A DNA stretch of 64,000 nucleotides from Jonesia denitrificans DSM 20603 (lineage in GTDB: Bacteria > Actinomycetota > Actinomycetes > Actinomycetales > Cellulomonadaceae). The stretch lies in the NCBI RefSeq assembly GCF_000024065.1, contig NC_013174.1, positions 2,685,647 to 2,749,646 of the forward strand, written 5' to 3'. The notes under the pieces were generated by a model, which had not been told where the DNA came from, made no database searches, and saw only the letters and a program-made list of their open reading frames with translations. The position numbers and the translations under genes were made by a program. Every line of letters starts with the position of its first letter. The stretch's first letter is position 1. Below, in pieces: positions 46,017 to 55,694 of this stretch.

Positions 46017-47495
46017 TTAGTTGTGTTGTGCCCACCACTGAAGGAGACGCTCCTTGGCAGTGTCCTCATCCAGTGGGCCTTCATCCATCCGAAGTTCAAG
46101 TAAGTATTTGTACGCGAGTCCCACCTCACGCCCTGGAGCAATCCCAAGGATGTCCATGATCTGTTCGCCATTCAGGTCAGGGCGGATCGCATCAATTTCC
46201 TCTTGTTCCCGCAACGCAACAATGCGTTGTTCAAGATCATCGTAGGCACGCGACAAACGGCGGGCCTTGTTCTTGTTGCGGGTCGTACAGTCAGCGCGGG
46301 TCAACCGGTGCAGCCGCTCCAGGTGAGGCCCCGCATCGGTGACATAACGGCGAACCGCCGAATCCGTCCACGCACCTTCACCGTACCCATGGAACCGAAG
46401 GTGAAGTTCCACAAGCCGAGACACCGACTTGATCGTGTCTTTGTCAAACCGCAGGGCACGCAACCTTTTTGCGGTCATTTTCGCGCCAACAAGTTCATGG
46501 TGGTGGAAAGACACTGTGCCATTGGGTTCAAATTTTCGGGTCGCAGGCTTCCCAACGTCATGCATCAACGCCGCGAACCGTAACACAAGGTCAGGGGCTG
46601 GAACGGGTCCGTCAGGACCAGTCTCAAGGTCGATGGCCTGTTGGATCACCGTCATCGTGTGGGCATACACATCTTTGTGCCGGTTGTGTTCATCGCTTGC
46701 TTCTTTCATCCCGGGAACCTCAGGGATGACATGATGTGCAAGCCCAGTGTTCACCAGGACCTCAAGGCCAGTCACTGGGTGGGCACTGAGCATCAGTTTG
46801 GTTAATTCGTCCCGAACACGTTCTGCCGACACAATACTGATCCGCCCTGCCATGGCAGCAATAGCAGCGAACGCGTCCGGTTCTACGGTGAAGCCCAACT
46901 GCGCAGCAAAACGTGCAGCACGCATCATCCGCAGTGGGTCGTCATCAAAGGACTGCTCAGGGCGAATGGGGGTGCGAAGTAGCCCATGAGATAGGTCATT
47001 GAGTCCATCAAATGGGTCAGCGAAGGTGAGCTCAGGAAGGCGAATAGCCATCGCATTCACGGTGAAGTCACGTCGAGACAGGTCACCGTCGAGGGTGTCC
47101 CCGAACGCGACCAACGGTTTTCGTGAGGTGGGATCATACTTGTCAGTACGGTATGTGGTGATTTCTACGACAATGTCGTCACTGCCGTTGACGCCGTGAC
47201 GCATCGCCCCGATGGTGCCGAACTCTTTTCCGATATCCCAGTGACTGTCACCCCACGTCCGTAGCAGCGCTTCGGTCTCATCCGGGCTAGCACTCGTCGC
47301 AAAATCGAGATCATGGGAAGTCCGCCCCAGCAACGCGTCACGCACCGGTCCGCCCACAATGGCAAGTTCGTGTCCCGCAGCGTGAAAGAGCTCGCCGAGT
47401 TCTATCACGGTGGGGTTCATGTGCTCCAGGACGGCGGTGACTCGGCGAAGGAGGAGGTCTCGATCAAGTCGTGGTGCTGGGTTGTGCGACGTCAC
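46017..47495 (-). CDS. cca: CCA tRNA nucleotidyltransferase
   Basis: A 492-residue class II nucleotidyltransferase (PcnA-type in mycobacteria) that adds or repairs the 3' CCA of tRNA. The catalytic head has IVGGPVRDALLGRTSHDLDFATSA with the two metal-binding Asp residues, an RRDFTVNAMA block and RMMRAARFAAQLGF. A C-terminal HD domain (LRFAALMHDVGKPA) may add phosphohydrolase activity. It is divergent from the Nudix gene, as in mycobacteria. Confidence 0.95.
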   Translation of the reverse strand: MTSHNPAPRLDRDLLLRRVTAVLEHMNPTVIELGELFHAAGHELAIVGGPVRDALLGRTSHDLDFATSASPDETEALLRTWGDSHWDIGKEFGTIGAMRHGVNGSDDIVVEITTYRTDKYDPTSRKPLVAFGDTLDGDLSRRDFTVNAMAIRLPELTFADPFDGLNDLSHGLLRTPIRPEQSFDDDPLRMMRAARFAAQLGFTVEPDAFAAIAAMAGRISIVSAERVRDELTKLMLSAHPVTGLEVLVNTGLAHHVIPEVPGMKEASDEHNRHKDVYAHTMTVIQQAIDLETGPDGPVPAPDLVLRFAALMHDVGKPATRKFEPNGTVSFHHHELVGAKMTAKRLRALRFDKDTIKSVSRLVELHLRFHGYGEGAWTDSAVRRYVTDAGPHLERLHRLTRADCTTRNKNKARRLSRAYDDLEQRIVALREQEEIDAIRPDLNGEQIMDILGIAPGREVGLAYKYLLELRMDEGPLDEDTAKERLLQWWAQHN

Positions 47496-47536
47496 GCGTG
47501 GTGCTCCTGGATGGTTGTTGGGTGTCAGTTCTCAGA

Positions 47537-47559
47537 CCAGAATCATGTGGTGATTCTGG
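47537..47559. promoter_or_regulatory. Inverted repeat in the cca-nudix divergent gap
   Basis: A 9-bp inverted repeat CCAGAATCA-n5-TGATTCTGG lies midway between the two divergent starts. It could be an operator or a transcript hairpin; no regulator can be assigned. Confidence 0.35.
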
Positions 47560-47614
47560 GTGGCTGTCGGTCAGCCGAGTCCCAAAGTCTCAGTGATGAC
47601 GATAAGGTAACGGT

Positions 47615-48235
47615 ATGTCCACCAACGAGCGCCCAGATGACCGATTAACGGTCCCTGCGCCGCCTGGTGGCCACCCCTTGAGGATAGACCCCAACGCCCG
47701 GCGCCACTTCCCGGTGTATCACAGCCCACACCACGCGCAGTCCTCGGATCTGCCCGTTGTGGAGGAAACCTCCGCTGGTGGATTAGTTGTCGCAATCATG
47801 GGAACCTCGTTCCATGCTGCGGTCATCGCACGCAGGAACCGTGCGGGACGCTTGGAATGGTGCCTCCCCAAAGGGCATTTAGAGGGTGTGGAGACCGCAG
47901 AGGAAGCTGCGGTGCGTGAAATCCATGAAGAAACAGGGATCATGGGTGTGGTGCGTCGCGCATTGGGGTCGATTGATTATTGGTTTACCGGTGATGATCG
48001 TCGGGTCCACAAGGTTGTTCATCATTACTTGTTGGATGCTGTGGGGGGGTTCCTTACAGTGGAGGGTGACCCGGATTCTGAGGCGGAAGATGTGGAGTGG
48101 GTCTCGTTTGCTGACCTGCAAACACGTCTCAGTTACCCTAATGAGCGGCGTCTTGCCGCGATGGCGCATGAGATTCTTCTTAAGCGTCGCCTAAATGATT
48201 CGCGGCCGCTGCCCCGGTTCCGTCCCCACCGGTGA
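47615..48235 (+). CDS. Nudix hydrolase (MutT4-like)
   Basis: A 206-residue Nudix protein. The full box GX5EX7REX2EEXGX is at residues 87-109 (GHLEGVETAEEAAV, then REIHEETGI). Position between cca and the DUF6049 gene matches mycobacterial mutT4. Nudix enzymes hydrolyse nucleoside diphosphate derivatives; the substrate here is unknown. Confidence 0.92.
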   Translation: MSTNERPDDRLTVPAPPGGHPLRIDPNARRHFPVYHSPHHAQSSDLPVVEETSAGGLVVAIMGTSFHAAVIARRNRAGRLEWCLPKGHLEGVETAEEAAVREIHEETGIMGVVRRALGSIDYWFTGDDRRVHKVVHHYLLDAVGGFLTVEGDPDSEAEDVEWVSFADLQTRLSYPNERRLAAMAHEILLKRRLNDSRPLPRFRPHR

Positions 48236-48269
48236 CCTTGGCGTGGCCTGTCTGGGACTGTGAGGACTA

Positions 48270-50732
48270 ATGCGTCAGGGATTTTCTCTCGCGCTGTTCC
48301 GCCTGCGTGTGGTGTGGGTGGTGGGTGTTGTGTTGGCGATGCTGACTGCGAGCGTGTGGTGGGGTGCAACTCCTGCGGGGAGTTCTCCCCTCCTGAGTCG
48401 TTCGGTGGTTGCTGCTCCCCTAGCAACAGATGGTGGCGCTGACGCTGCTGCCGGTGATTCCATCAATGGGATGATGCGAGTTGCCCGGTTGTCTCCGATG
48501 CTGGTGAAACCGTCATCAACGGTGACCATTGAAGTGGTGGTCACGAACACGGGCGAGTCTACGATCAGTGACGCAACAGTGTCATTTAATCTCATGCGGT
48601 ATCGCATGTCGACACGGTCAGTTCTCGATGCGTGGGAATCACAGGGTATTGATGCGATTGTGGGCAGCCACATGGGGGCTGATGAGTTACCAAACCTGAA
48701 GCCTGGTCAATCACGTCGTGCCTCGATTTCCGTCGATGCATCATCTTTTGGCCTACTTGGTGGGGAAACCGGGTGGGGACCGCGCGGGGTGTCCCTTGTG
48801 TTGGGCGGCACCCAGGACGGTGAGTACTCTGCCCGGCTAGACATGGTGCATACCTACCTTGTGTGGGATTCGCGTGACGAGAACGCGGAACCGCTGCTCG
48901 ATGTGGCCACTACCGTCCCGATTGTGGGTCCAGCCGTGGCGACAGCAGACAGCACCCAGTCCGCTGTTCAGCGCGTGGAGGCCGCTATGGAAGGGTCGCG
49001 CCTCGCCCGGGTTCTCGACGTGGTCGACAACCACAGTGATGTCACATTGCTCGTTGACCCGGAATATGTGGAAGGGCTTGCCGATGCGGTCCTCACTCCC
49101 ATGACCAGTCCAGTTGGCACCGAGGCCGGTGGTGAAAACAGCGACGACACCAGCACCGACAGCAATGACAGTTCCAGTGGAGATGGAGACACAGCCAATG
49201 ATGACAATGCGGGCACTGACCAAAACCCTGACTCCCCACTGAACAATGACAGTGAGGGTGACGACCCAGACCAAGGTGATGGTGACGGTGACACCTACGA
49301 ACCGACCATCGAACAACAATCAGCGGCCACCTGGTTAGACACGTTCACCACGTTGGACAACCACGAGATTTTCTCGTTGTTTCCCTTTGATGGAGACCTC
49401 GCCGCCTACGCGGCAGCAGGCGGGACACCAGCACCTATCAGCCTGGACAACTACAGCACCCCCGCCATTGAACGCTGGAAAACAGGGGTTGCATCGTTCG
49501 TTGGGGTCGCCCCCACCCTGGCCGACGTTGCCTCCTCGGTGCGAGCCGGACAACCGTGGGTCCTCGCAGACCCGGGCACGATCGAGGAAAGCGCCACCCG
49601 CACGTTCACAGACTCAGCCGCCATTGATGTCACCACACCCGCAGGTGACGCAACAGTTCTGCTACCCGACGAAGAACTCAGCCAGCAACTAGCCTCCCCA
49701 GGAACCACAAACCCCGTGCTCGCACGGCAACGGTTTGCCGCTGAATTTGCGGTCCTTGGTAAGGAACGCCCCAGCGAACGTCGCTCTGTCGTGCTCAGCA
49801 CACCGCGCACCTGGGATCCCAACACCGATGTTGCCCAAGCCCAACTCGAAGCAATCGGCTCACTACCTTGGGTGACGGAAGTGTCCCTCGAAGAACTCGC
49901 CACAAACGCTGCGCGAGCAACAGACACCTCCGTGGCCATCCAATCACCAGAATCAACCGCCGACCCTAGAGCCGGACTACCTGACACCACGCTCACCGAA
50001 GAACTCCTCGACGCCCGTGCACACATCGATGATCTTGCAACCCTCACAGACGACCCAGCAGCAGTCCTTCCCGAGACACGTGCCACTCTGAGCGCACTCC
50101 TCTCCGTTGCCTGGCGCGACCACCCCATGGAACGTTCCACGCTCCTCACCGAACTACGCGAACCCCTCCTCGCAGGAGCAGAAGCAGTCGACGTCTCCAC
50201 GAACCCCGACATCAACCTCATCTCCACTGGATCAGAGATCCCATTGACGGTTCGCAATCGCTTCGACCAGGATGTGTCAGTGACAGTTCGCCTCATGCCC
50301 AGTGAATCAACACTGCAGGTCACCGACACCGTCAGCGTGATCGTCCCCGCCTACTCCTCAACAGGCATTCGGGTGCCCGTCGAAGCAGCAGGCTCAGGAG
50401 ACGTCACCGTCGCCATCGACATCCTCAACGACAACGGCGACGTTGCGCGCAGCGCGCAACCCTTTACCGTGCGGGTGAGAGCCGACTGGGAAAACACCGG
50501 AACCCTCGTTCTTGGGGCTCTCCTTGTCCTCCTCCTAGGTGGCGGCATCATCCGAACCTTGCGCCGAGGACGCTCCCAAAAACGCACTGACGCCCAAGCT
50601 GTCCACGAAACCATTGAACGCGTGAAAGCGGAAACTGAAGGCGGACCAGCCGCCGACACCGACGGCGGCCACCACCAACCCGACGAAACCGCGCCACACG
50701 CCACACCCACAGACACCAAGGAGACCCCATGA
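48270..50732 (+). CDS. DUF6049-type secreted/membrane-anchored protein (Rv3909-like)
   Basis: An 820-residue extracytoplasmic protein with an N-terminal signal or anchor helix (VVWVVGVVLAMLTASVWW), a beta-sandwich start (PSSTVTIEVVVTNTGESTISDATV), a long middle domain and one C-terminal helix (TLVLGALLVLLLGGGIIRTL) before a charged cytoplasmic tail. About residues 285-345 are an Asp/Asn/Ser-rich low-complexity stretch. The position between the Nudix gene and murJ matches Rv3909 of mycobacteria. The function is unknown, and coupling to murJ (ATGA overlap) suggests a cell-envelope role. Composition changes at the low-complexity stretch near 49,130. Confidence 0.8.
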   Translation: MRQGFSLALFRLRVVWVVGVVLAMLTASVWWGATPAGSSPLLSRSVVAAPLATDGGADAAAGDSINGMMRVARLSPMLVKPSSTVTIEVVVTNTGESTISDATVSFNLMRYRMSTRSVLDAWESQGIDAIVGSHMGADELPNLKPGQSRRASISVDASSFGLLGGETGWGPRGVSLVLGGTQDGEYSARLDMVHTYLVWDSRDENAEPLLDVATTVPIVGPAVATADSTQSAVQRVEAAMEGSRLARVLDVVDNHSDVTLLVDPEYVEGLADAVLTPMTSPVGTEAGGENSDDTSTDSNDSSSGDGDTANDDNAGTDQNPDSPLNNDSEGDDPDQGDGDGDTYEPTIEQQSAATWLDTFTTLDNHEIFSLFPFDGDLAAYAAAGGTPAPISLDNYSTPAIERWKTGVASFVGVAPTLADVASSVRAGQPWVLADPGTIEESATRTFTDSAAIDVTTPAGDATVLLPDEELSQQLASPGTTNPVLARQRFAAEFAVLGKERPSERRSVVLSTPRTWDPNTDVAQAQLEAIGSLPWVTEVSLEELATNAARATDTSVAIQSPESTADPRAGLPDTTLTEELLDARAHIDDLATLTDDPAAVLPETRATLSALLSVAWRDHPMERSTLLTELREPLLAGAEAVDVSTNPDINLISTGSEIPLTVRNRFDQDVSVTVRLMPSESTLQVTDTVSVIVPAYSSTGIRVPVEAAGSGDVTVAIDILNDNGDVARSAQPFTVRVRADWENTGTLVLGALLVLLLGGGIIRTLRRGRSQKRTDAQAVHETIERVKAETEGGPAADTDGGHHQPDETAPHATPTDTKETP

Positions 50733-52387
50733 GTTCGGGGACACCCACAACCGACAACTCGCAATCGTTAGGGAAAAGCTCCCTCCTCATGGCCTCAGGC
50801 ACGGCCGTGTCACGTGGGTTAGGACTCATCCGTAACATCTTGCTGGTCGCGGTTCTCGGCGCTACCGGACTCACCGCAGACGCCTTCGACGTCGCAAACA
50901 AAATCCCCAACATTTTGTACGCAATGATCGCCGGTGGGGTACTCAACGCCGTCATCGTCCCGCAAGTCACCCGCGCCTACCGGGCAAAAAACGGTGACGA
51001 ACAAGTGGACAAACTCCTCACCTTCTCCGCAACCATCCTGCTGGCACTCACCCTGATCTGCACAGCCGGAGCAACCATCATTGTCGCCCTCTACACCTCC
51101 AATGACTGGACCACCGAACAAACCAGCCTCGCCGTTGCCTTTGGGTACTGGTGCATTCCCCAACTGTTCTTCTACGGCCTCTACACAATCCTTGGTCAAG
51201 TCCTCAACGCCAGGAAACAATTCGGGCCCTACATGTGGGCCCCGGCACTCAACAACGTCATCTCTATCATCGGATTTGCGCTGTTCCTCTGGATCTTTGG
51301 CCCCCATGCCATCACCGAGGTGGACGCACTATCCGAATGGACCGGCCCTAAAGTCGCCGTCATCGGGGTGTCCGCAACCGCAGGTGTCATGGCACAGGCG
51401 CTCATCCTCCTGGTCCCGCTCTACCGGTCCGGATTCCGTTGGACCCTCCGCTTTGGGTTGCGCGGATTCGGGTTACGCACCGTAGGCAAAGTGGGGTTGT
51501 GGACCACCCTCGCTATCCTGCTCGACCAACTCGCAGTCTGGATCACCACAAAGATCGCCACCGCAGCACCCGACGCATCAACCGCCGGTGTCGACGTCGT
51601 CGCAGGGAACGCCGCCTACACCCAGGCGCTCATGATCTACCTGCTGCCCCACTCGCTGGTCACTGTCTCCGTTGCCACCGCACTGTTCACCGGGATGAGC
51701 GCTGCAGTCAACGCAGGTGACATCAGTAAAGTCCGCGAACTCGTCTCCCAAGGACTGCGAGTCATCGCCGTCTTCACTGTTTTCGCCACCGCACTCTTCC
51801 TCGTTCTCTCCGTCCCCGTCACCAAAGTCATCATCCCCACACTGAGCCCAGCAGAAGTCGGCCCGGTGTCCCGGGTGTTGTTTGCCATGGCACTGGGACT
51901 CGTCCCCCTCGGTGCAATGGTCATGATGAAATGGGTGTACTTTGCCTTCGAAGACGGCCGGTCCGTTTTCCTCTTCCAAATCCCCGTCGTCATTGTTCTC
52001 ATCGGTGGAGCAGTCGTCACCATGCTCACCACCCCCGGGGAATGGTGGGTATTCGGCATTGGGCTGTCCATGGCCGCCTCCAACCTTGTTGCCGTTGTCC
52101 TGCGCGTACGAGGAATTACCGAACGACTCAACGGACTCGATGTCGCACGTATTGTCAGGCTCCACGTCCAACTGGTTGTCGCTGCTGCCGTCGCCTCGGC
52201 TGGTGGTTACCTCGTCCTGCGAGTATGGGGCTTTACCGCCGACAACACATGGTGGTGGGCAGTGTTCATCTGCATTCTTGTCACCACCGTCATGGTTGCT
52301 CTCTACGTTCTCACCCTCCAAGTGATGCGCGTCCAAGAGCTCACCGCACTTCTTACCCCCATTCGCCGCAAAATTTCACGACGCTGA
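50729..52387 (+). CDS. murJ: Lipid II flippase MurJ (MviN)
   Basis: A 552-residue membrane protein of the MurJ/MOP family with about fourteen helices. The N-terminal SSLLMASGTAVSRGLGLIRN stretch and the central cavity helices are recognisable. It moves lipid II to the outer face of the membrane for peptidoglycan synthesis. Unlike mycobacterial MviN it ends after the last helix and lacks the fused pseudokinase, which is encoded by the next gene. Its ATG overlaps the upstream stop as ATGA. Confidence 0.95.
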   Translation: MSSGTPTTDNSQSLGKSSLLMASGTAVSRGLGLIRNILLVAVLGATGLTADAFDVANKIPNILYAMIAGGVLNAVIVPQVTRAYRAKNGDEQVDKLLTFSATILLALTLICTAGATIIVALYTSNDWTTEQTSLAVAFGYWCIPQLFFYGLYTILGQVLNARKQFGPYMWAPALNNVISIIGFALFLWIFGPHAITEVDALSEWTGPKVAVIGVSATAGVMAQALILLVPLYRSGFRWTLRFGLRGFGLRTVGKVGLWTTLAILLDQLAVWITTKIATAAPDASTAGVDVVAGNAAYTQALMIYLLPHSLVTVSVATALFTGMSAAVNAGDISKVRELVSQGLRVIAVFTVFATALFLVLSVPVTKVIIPTLSPAEVGPVSRVLFAMALGLVPLGAMVMMKWVYFAFEDGRSVFLFQIPVVIVLIGGAVVTMLTTPGEWWVFGIGLSMAASNLVAVVLRVRGITERLNGLDVARIVRLHVQLVVAAAVASAGGYLVLRVWGFTADNTWWWAVFICILVTTVMVALYVLTLQVMRVQELTALLTPIRRKISRR

Positions 52388-52453
52388 GACGAAAAACCCC
52401 CAGCCACCCCGTACGATAAACACAACGACCAGCCACAAGACAAGGAGGACACT

Positions 52454-54139
52454 GTGGCACACCTGCAGCCAGGTACCGTCATCGTCGCCCGGTACGACGT
52501 GTCCTTCCCCGTCCAACTACCCTGGGGGCACGGACAAGCCTGGCAAGCCACAGACCGCATCTTCTCCCGCGACGTGTTGCTCTACGACATCCCCCACTCA
52601 CGGAGCGCCCACAGCCTCGCCACCGCCCGAGACATCGCGCAACTCACCACTGACGGTCTCATCAGGATCGTTGACATCCTCAGCAAAGGCGACGACCACT
52701 ACGTCATCACCGAAAAACCCCAAGGCACCACACTCCTCGACCTCCTGGCCTCTGGGCCACTTCCCGTCGCCCAGGCTCGTGCAATCATCGGGACCATCGC
52801 GACGACACTCGACCACACCCACGAACACAAATACCCGCACGGGCACCTCACCCCCGCTCACATTTGGCTCTCCGGGTCACGCATCGCCGTCCACGGAATT
52901 GCCGCCCGCAACATTCTTGGCGACAACGACAACCTCGGAACCACCGAAGCCATCGAACGAGACATTCGCGGACTAGCCGCCCTCTACTACTTCATGCTGA
53001 CCGGGATCATGCCGGACTACACATCCCGAGAACCCCGCATCATTCCGCTGACCGATGCGCTCCCCACCCGAGACACCGACGTCACCACACTCACCGTCGG
53101 TATCCTCATGTCCAACACCGCCTCCGTGCGCAGCGCTGAATCCTTCCTCGCCCACCTCGCCGAGTGGGACCCCGAGGATGTGCCGTACCTCGACGACGAC
53201 ACAGCCACACCCGCCACCCCCACATCCCCAGACGATGCAGCCCCCACCCAGGTCACACGCACAAGCACCCGCGTCGCACTCAACCCTGGCCGCATCTCCC
53301 GGGTCCCCGGCACACCACCAGTCGCTACGATGAAAAAACCACCAGAATCAATCCCGCCCGCAACCACCACAGCGAAGACAGCCACCGTGACACAACACAC
53401 CCAGCCACCTGTCCCCCAACGCACCTCCGTCCTCGCCCACTCCCCCAACACCGCACGAACCGGCACACCATTACCTCAACCCGACACCGAACCACCCTCC
53501 CGGTACCGCGCATCGTCAATCATCACCCTTGTGTTCTTCGGAGTGCTGCTCCTGGGCGGACTGATCTGGGCAGTCACCACCTTCAATGCCCCCTACGAGC
53601 CTGCCATTGTCGCCCCATCGGGACGCCCCACACCTCCCGCCGACGGCGACGCAGCCCCAGGTGACGACGACGGAAACGGTGCTGCCGAACCCACCCAAAC
53701 ACCCGAAGAAATCATCGTCCCCGTCATCGCATCCGCCACAGCTCTGGACCCCCAAGGCGACGAGAACGAACACCCCGAACTCGAAGACCGCCTGGTTGAC
53801 GGCGACCCCACACAAGTGTGGTACTCCCGCACCTACAGCACCCCGGCGTTCGGCAACCTCAAAAAAGGCATCGGAATCGCCATCACCCTCGAGAAGGAAG
53901 CACCCGTTTCCTCCCTGCTCATCTCCTCCGACAACACCGGAGGGAACGTCCAAATTCGTGCCACCTCAGCGGACAAACCCACTGATGGGAAAGTCCTCGC
54001 CGAAGGCCCACTCGACGGCGACACACAACTGAAATTCGACTCCCCTGTCACCACGGACACCCTCGTGTTGTGGTTCACCGAACTCCCCCAACAAGGCACC
54101 GACAACCGGGCCTACATCTACGAAATCTCTGTCGCCTAA
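52454..54139 (+). CDS. Membrane-anchored pseudokinase with extracytoplasmic sandwich domain
   Basis: A 561-residue protein. Residues 1-240 are a Ser/Thr kinase-like fold that lacks key catalytic motifs: HRD is replaced by YPHGHLTPAHIWL and no DFG is visible. A Pro/Thr-rich linker leads to one membrane helix (about residues 352-375) and an external domain (about 410-561) that looks like a discoidin-type beta sandwich. In mycobacteria the same kinase-like and external regions are fused to MviN and recruit FhaA. Here they are separate, 66 bp downstream of murJ. The start is a GTG with AAGGAGG. Confidence 0.85.
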   Translation: MAHLQPGTVIVARYDVSFPVQLPWGHGQAWQATDRIFSRDVLLYDIPHSRSAHSLATARDIAQLTTDGLIRIVDILSKGDDHYVITEKPQGTTLLDLLASGPLPVAQARAIIGTIATTLDHTHEHKYPHGHLTPAHIWLSGSRIAVHGIAARNILGDNDNLGTTEAIERDIRGLAALYYFMLTGIMPDYTSREPRIIPLTDALPTRDTDVTTLTVGILMSNTASVRSAESFLAHLAEWDPEDVPYLDDDTATPATPTSPDDAAPTQVTRTSTRVALNPGRISRVPGTPPVATMKKPPESIPPATTTAKTATVTQHTQPPVPQRTSVLAHSPNTARTGTPLPQPDTEPPSRYRASSIITLVFFGVLLLGGLIWAVTTFNAPYEPAIVAPSGRPTPPADGDAAPGDDDGNGAAEPTQTPEEIIVPVIASATALDPQGDENEHPELEDRLVDGDPTQVWYSRTYSTPAFGNLKKGIGIAITLEKEAPVSSLLISSDNTGGNVQIRATSADKPTDGKVLAEGPLDGDTQLKFDSPVTTDTLVLWFTELPQQGTDNRAYIYEISVA

Positions 54140-54253
54140 CCCCCTCACCGCGCCCCGAGAATAAACAAACACATCAGTTTGTTACCCTAAGCGCAACCAC
54201 CGCACCGCGCGGGTACCGCGCCACAGTCTCCTGCGCCAACAGAAGGAAACCAC

Positions 54254-55195
54254 GTGTCTGACACAGCAACCCACGACGTCATCATTATCGGTTCCGGACC
54301 AGCCGGATACACGGCGGCAATCTACGCCGCCCGCGCCGGACTTTCCCCACTCGTCCTCGCAGGCTCCATCACCGCAGGTGGTGCTCTAATGAACACCACA
54401 GAAGTAGAGAACTTCCCCGGTTTCCCCGATGCCATCATGGGTCCAGCACTCATGGAAAACATGCAAAAACAAGCCGAAACATTCGGCGCCACCATCGAAT
54501 GGGATGACGCCGAAACCCTCGAACTCACCTCAGACATCAAAACCATCACCACCGCAAACGGTGACACCTACCGTGCAAAAGCAATCATCCTCGCGACCGG
54601 TTCCGCCTACCGGGAACTCGGTCTCGACGACGAAAAGCGACTGTCCGGTAAAGGCGTCTCCTGGTGCGCCACCTGCGATGGGTTCTTCTTCCGTGACCAA
54701 GACATCATCGTTGTCGGTGGGGGTGACTCCGCCATGGAAGAAGCCACTTTCCTTACCCGCTTCGCCCGCTCCGTCACCATCGTGCACCGCCGTGACGAAC
54801 TACGCGCATCGAAAATCATGGAAGAACGGGCCCGGAACAATGAAAAGATTCGGTTCATCTTCAACAGTGAAGTTGTCGCCATTCACGGTGACGACAAAGT
54901 GAGCGGTGTCCGCCTCCGTGACACTGTCACCCAAGAAGAAACCGAACACGACGCCACCGGTGTCTTTATTGCCATCGGTCACGACCCACGCAGCGAACTC
55001 ATCAACACCCAAGTCGACACCGATGCCAACGGGTACGTTCTCGTCAAAGGACGCTCCACCCTCACCAACCTGCCCGGTGTCTTCGCCTGTGGTGACCTCG
55101 TAGACCACACCTACCGTCAAGCCATCACTGCCGCCGGCTCAGGATGCTCCGCCGCACTTGACGCCCAGCACTACCTTGAATCCCTCAACGACTAA
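54254..55195 (+). CDS. trxB: Thioredoxin reductase
   Basis: A 313-residue NADPH- and FAD-dependent reductase. It shows the FAD motif [20 protein letters not shown], redox-active Cys138 and Cys141 (WCATCDG), the NADPH motif [10 protein letters not shown] and the C-terminal [21 protein letters not shown]. It reduces the thioredoxin encoded 10 bp downstream. The start is a GTG at 54254 with AGAAGGA. No sigM lies upstream, unlike in mycobacteria. Confidence 0.97.
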   Translation: MSDTATHDVIIIGSGPAGYTAAIYAARAGLSPLVLAGSITAGGALMNTTEVENFPGFPDAIMGPALMENMQKQAETFGATIEWDDAETLELTSDIKTITTANGDTYRAKAIILATGSAYRELGLDDEKRLSGKGVSWCATCDGFFFRDQDIIVVGGGDSAMEEATFLTRFARSVTIVHRRDELRASKIMEERARNNEKIRFIFNSEVVAIHGDDKVSGVRLRDTVTQEETEHDATGVFIAIGHDPRSELINTQVDTDANGYVLVKGRSTLTNLPGVFACGDLVDHTYRQAITAAGSGCSAALDAQHYLESLND

Positions 55196-55205
55196 GGAAC
55201 ACACC

Positions 55206-55535
55206 ATGTCACACACTGTTGCCGTCACCGACGCAACCTTCGACACCGCAGTTCTCCAGTCCGACATTCCAGTGCTCGTCGACTTTTGGGCGGAATGGTG
55301 CGGGCCATGCCGCCAAGTGGCACCCATCCTTGAAGAGCTGGCTGAAGAATACGCGGGTCGCATCACCATCGCGAAACTCGACACTGATGCCAACCCAGCC
55401 ACCACGATGAAATACGGCATCGTGTCCATCCCTACCTTGAACATCTACAAGGGCGGAGAAGTCGTCGCGACCATTGTGGGTGGACGGCCACGTCGTCAAC
55501 TCGCCCAAGAGATCGACGCTGTCCTCGCCCAGTAG
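55206..55535 (+). CDS. trxA: Thioredoxin
   Basis: A 109-residue thioredoxin with the WCGPC active site (Cys32, Cys35), the cis-Pro loop [12 protein letters not shown] and standard length. AAGGAA precedes the ATG at 55206. It forms an operon with trxB for disulfide reduction in the cytoplasm. Confidence 0.97.
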   Translation: MSHTVAVTDATFDTAVLQSDIPVLVDFWAEWCGPCRQVAPILEELAEEYAGRITIAKLDTDANPATTMKYGIVSIPTLNIYKGGEVVATIVGGRPRRQLAQEIDAVLAQ

Positions 55536-55694
55536 AGTCCACATCAACCCACTCACAGCGCGCATGGTGGAGGTGTTACCCCATCGTGCGCGCTCTGTGT
55601 ATGTGGTGTGAAAGAATCCCACAATGATTCCACCATGTGACGCAACGCGGGGCTGCTGTAGGACATTACCCGCCGTGCATGCGAAACTGGCTAG

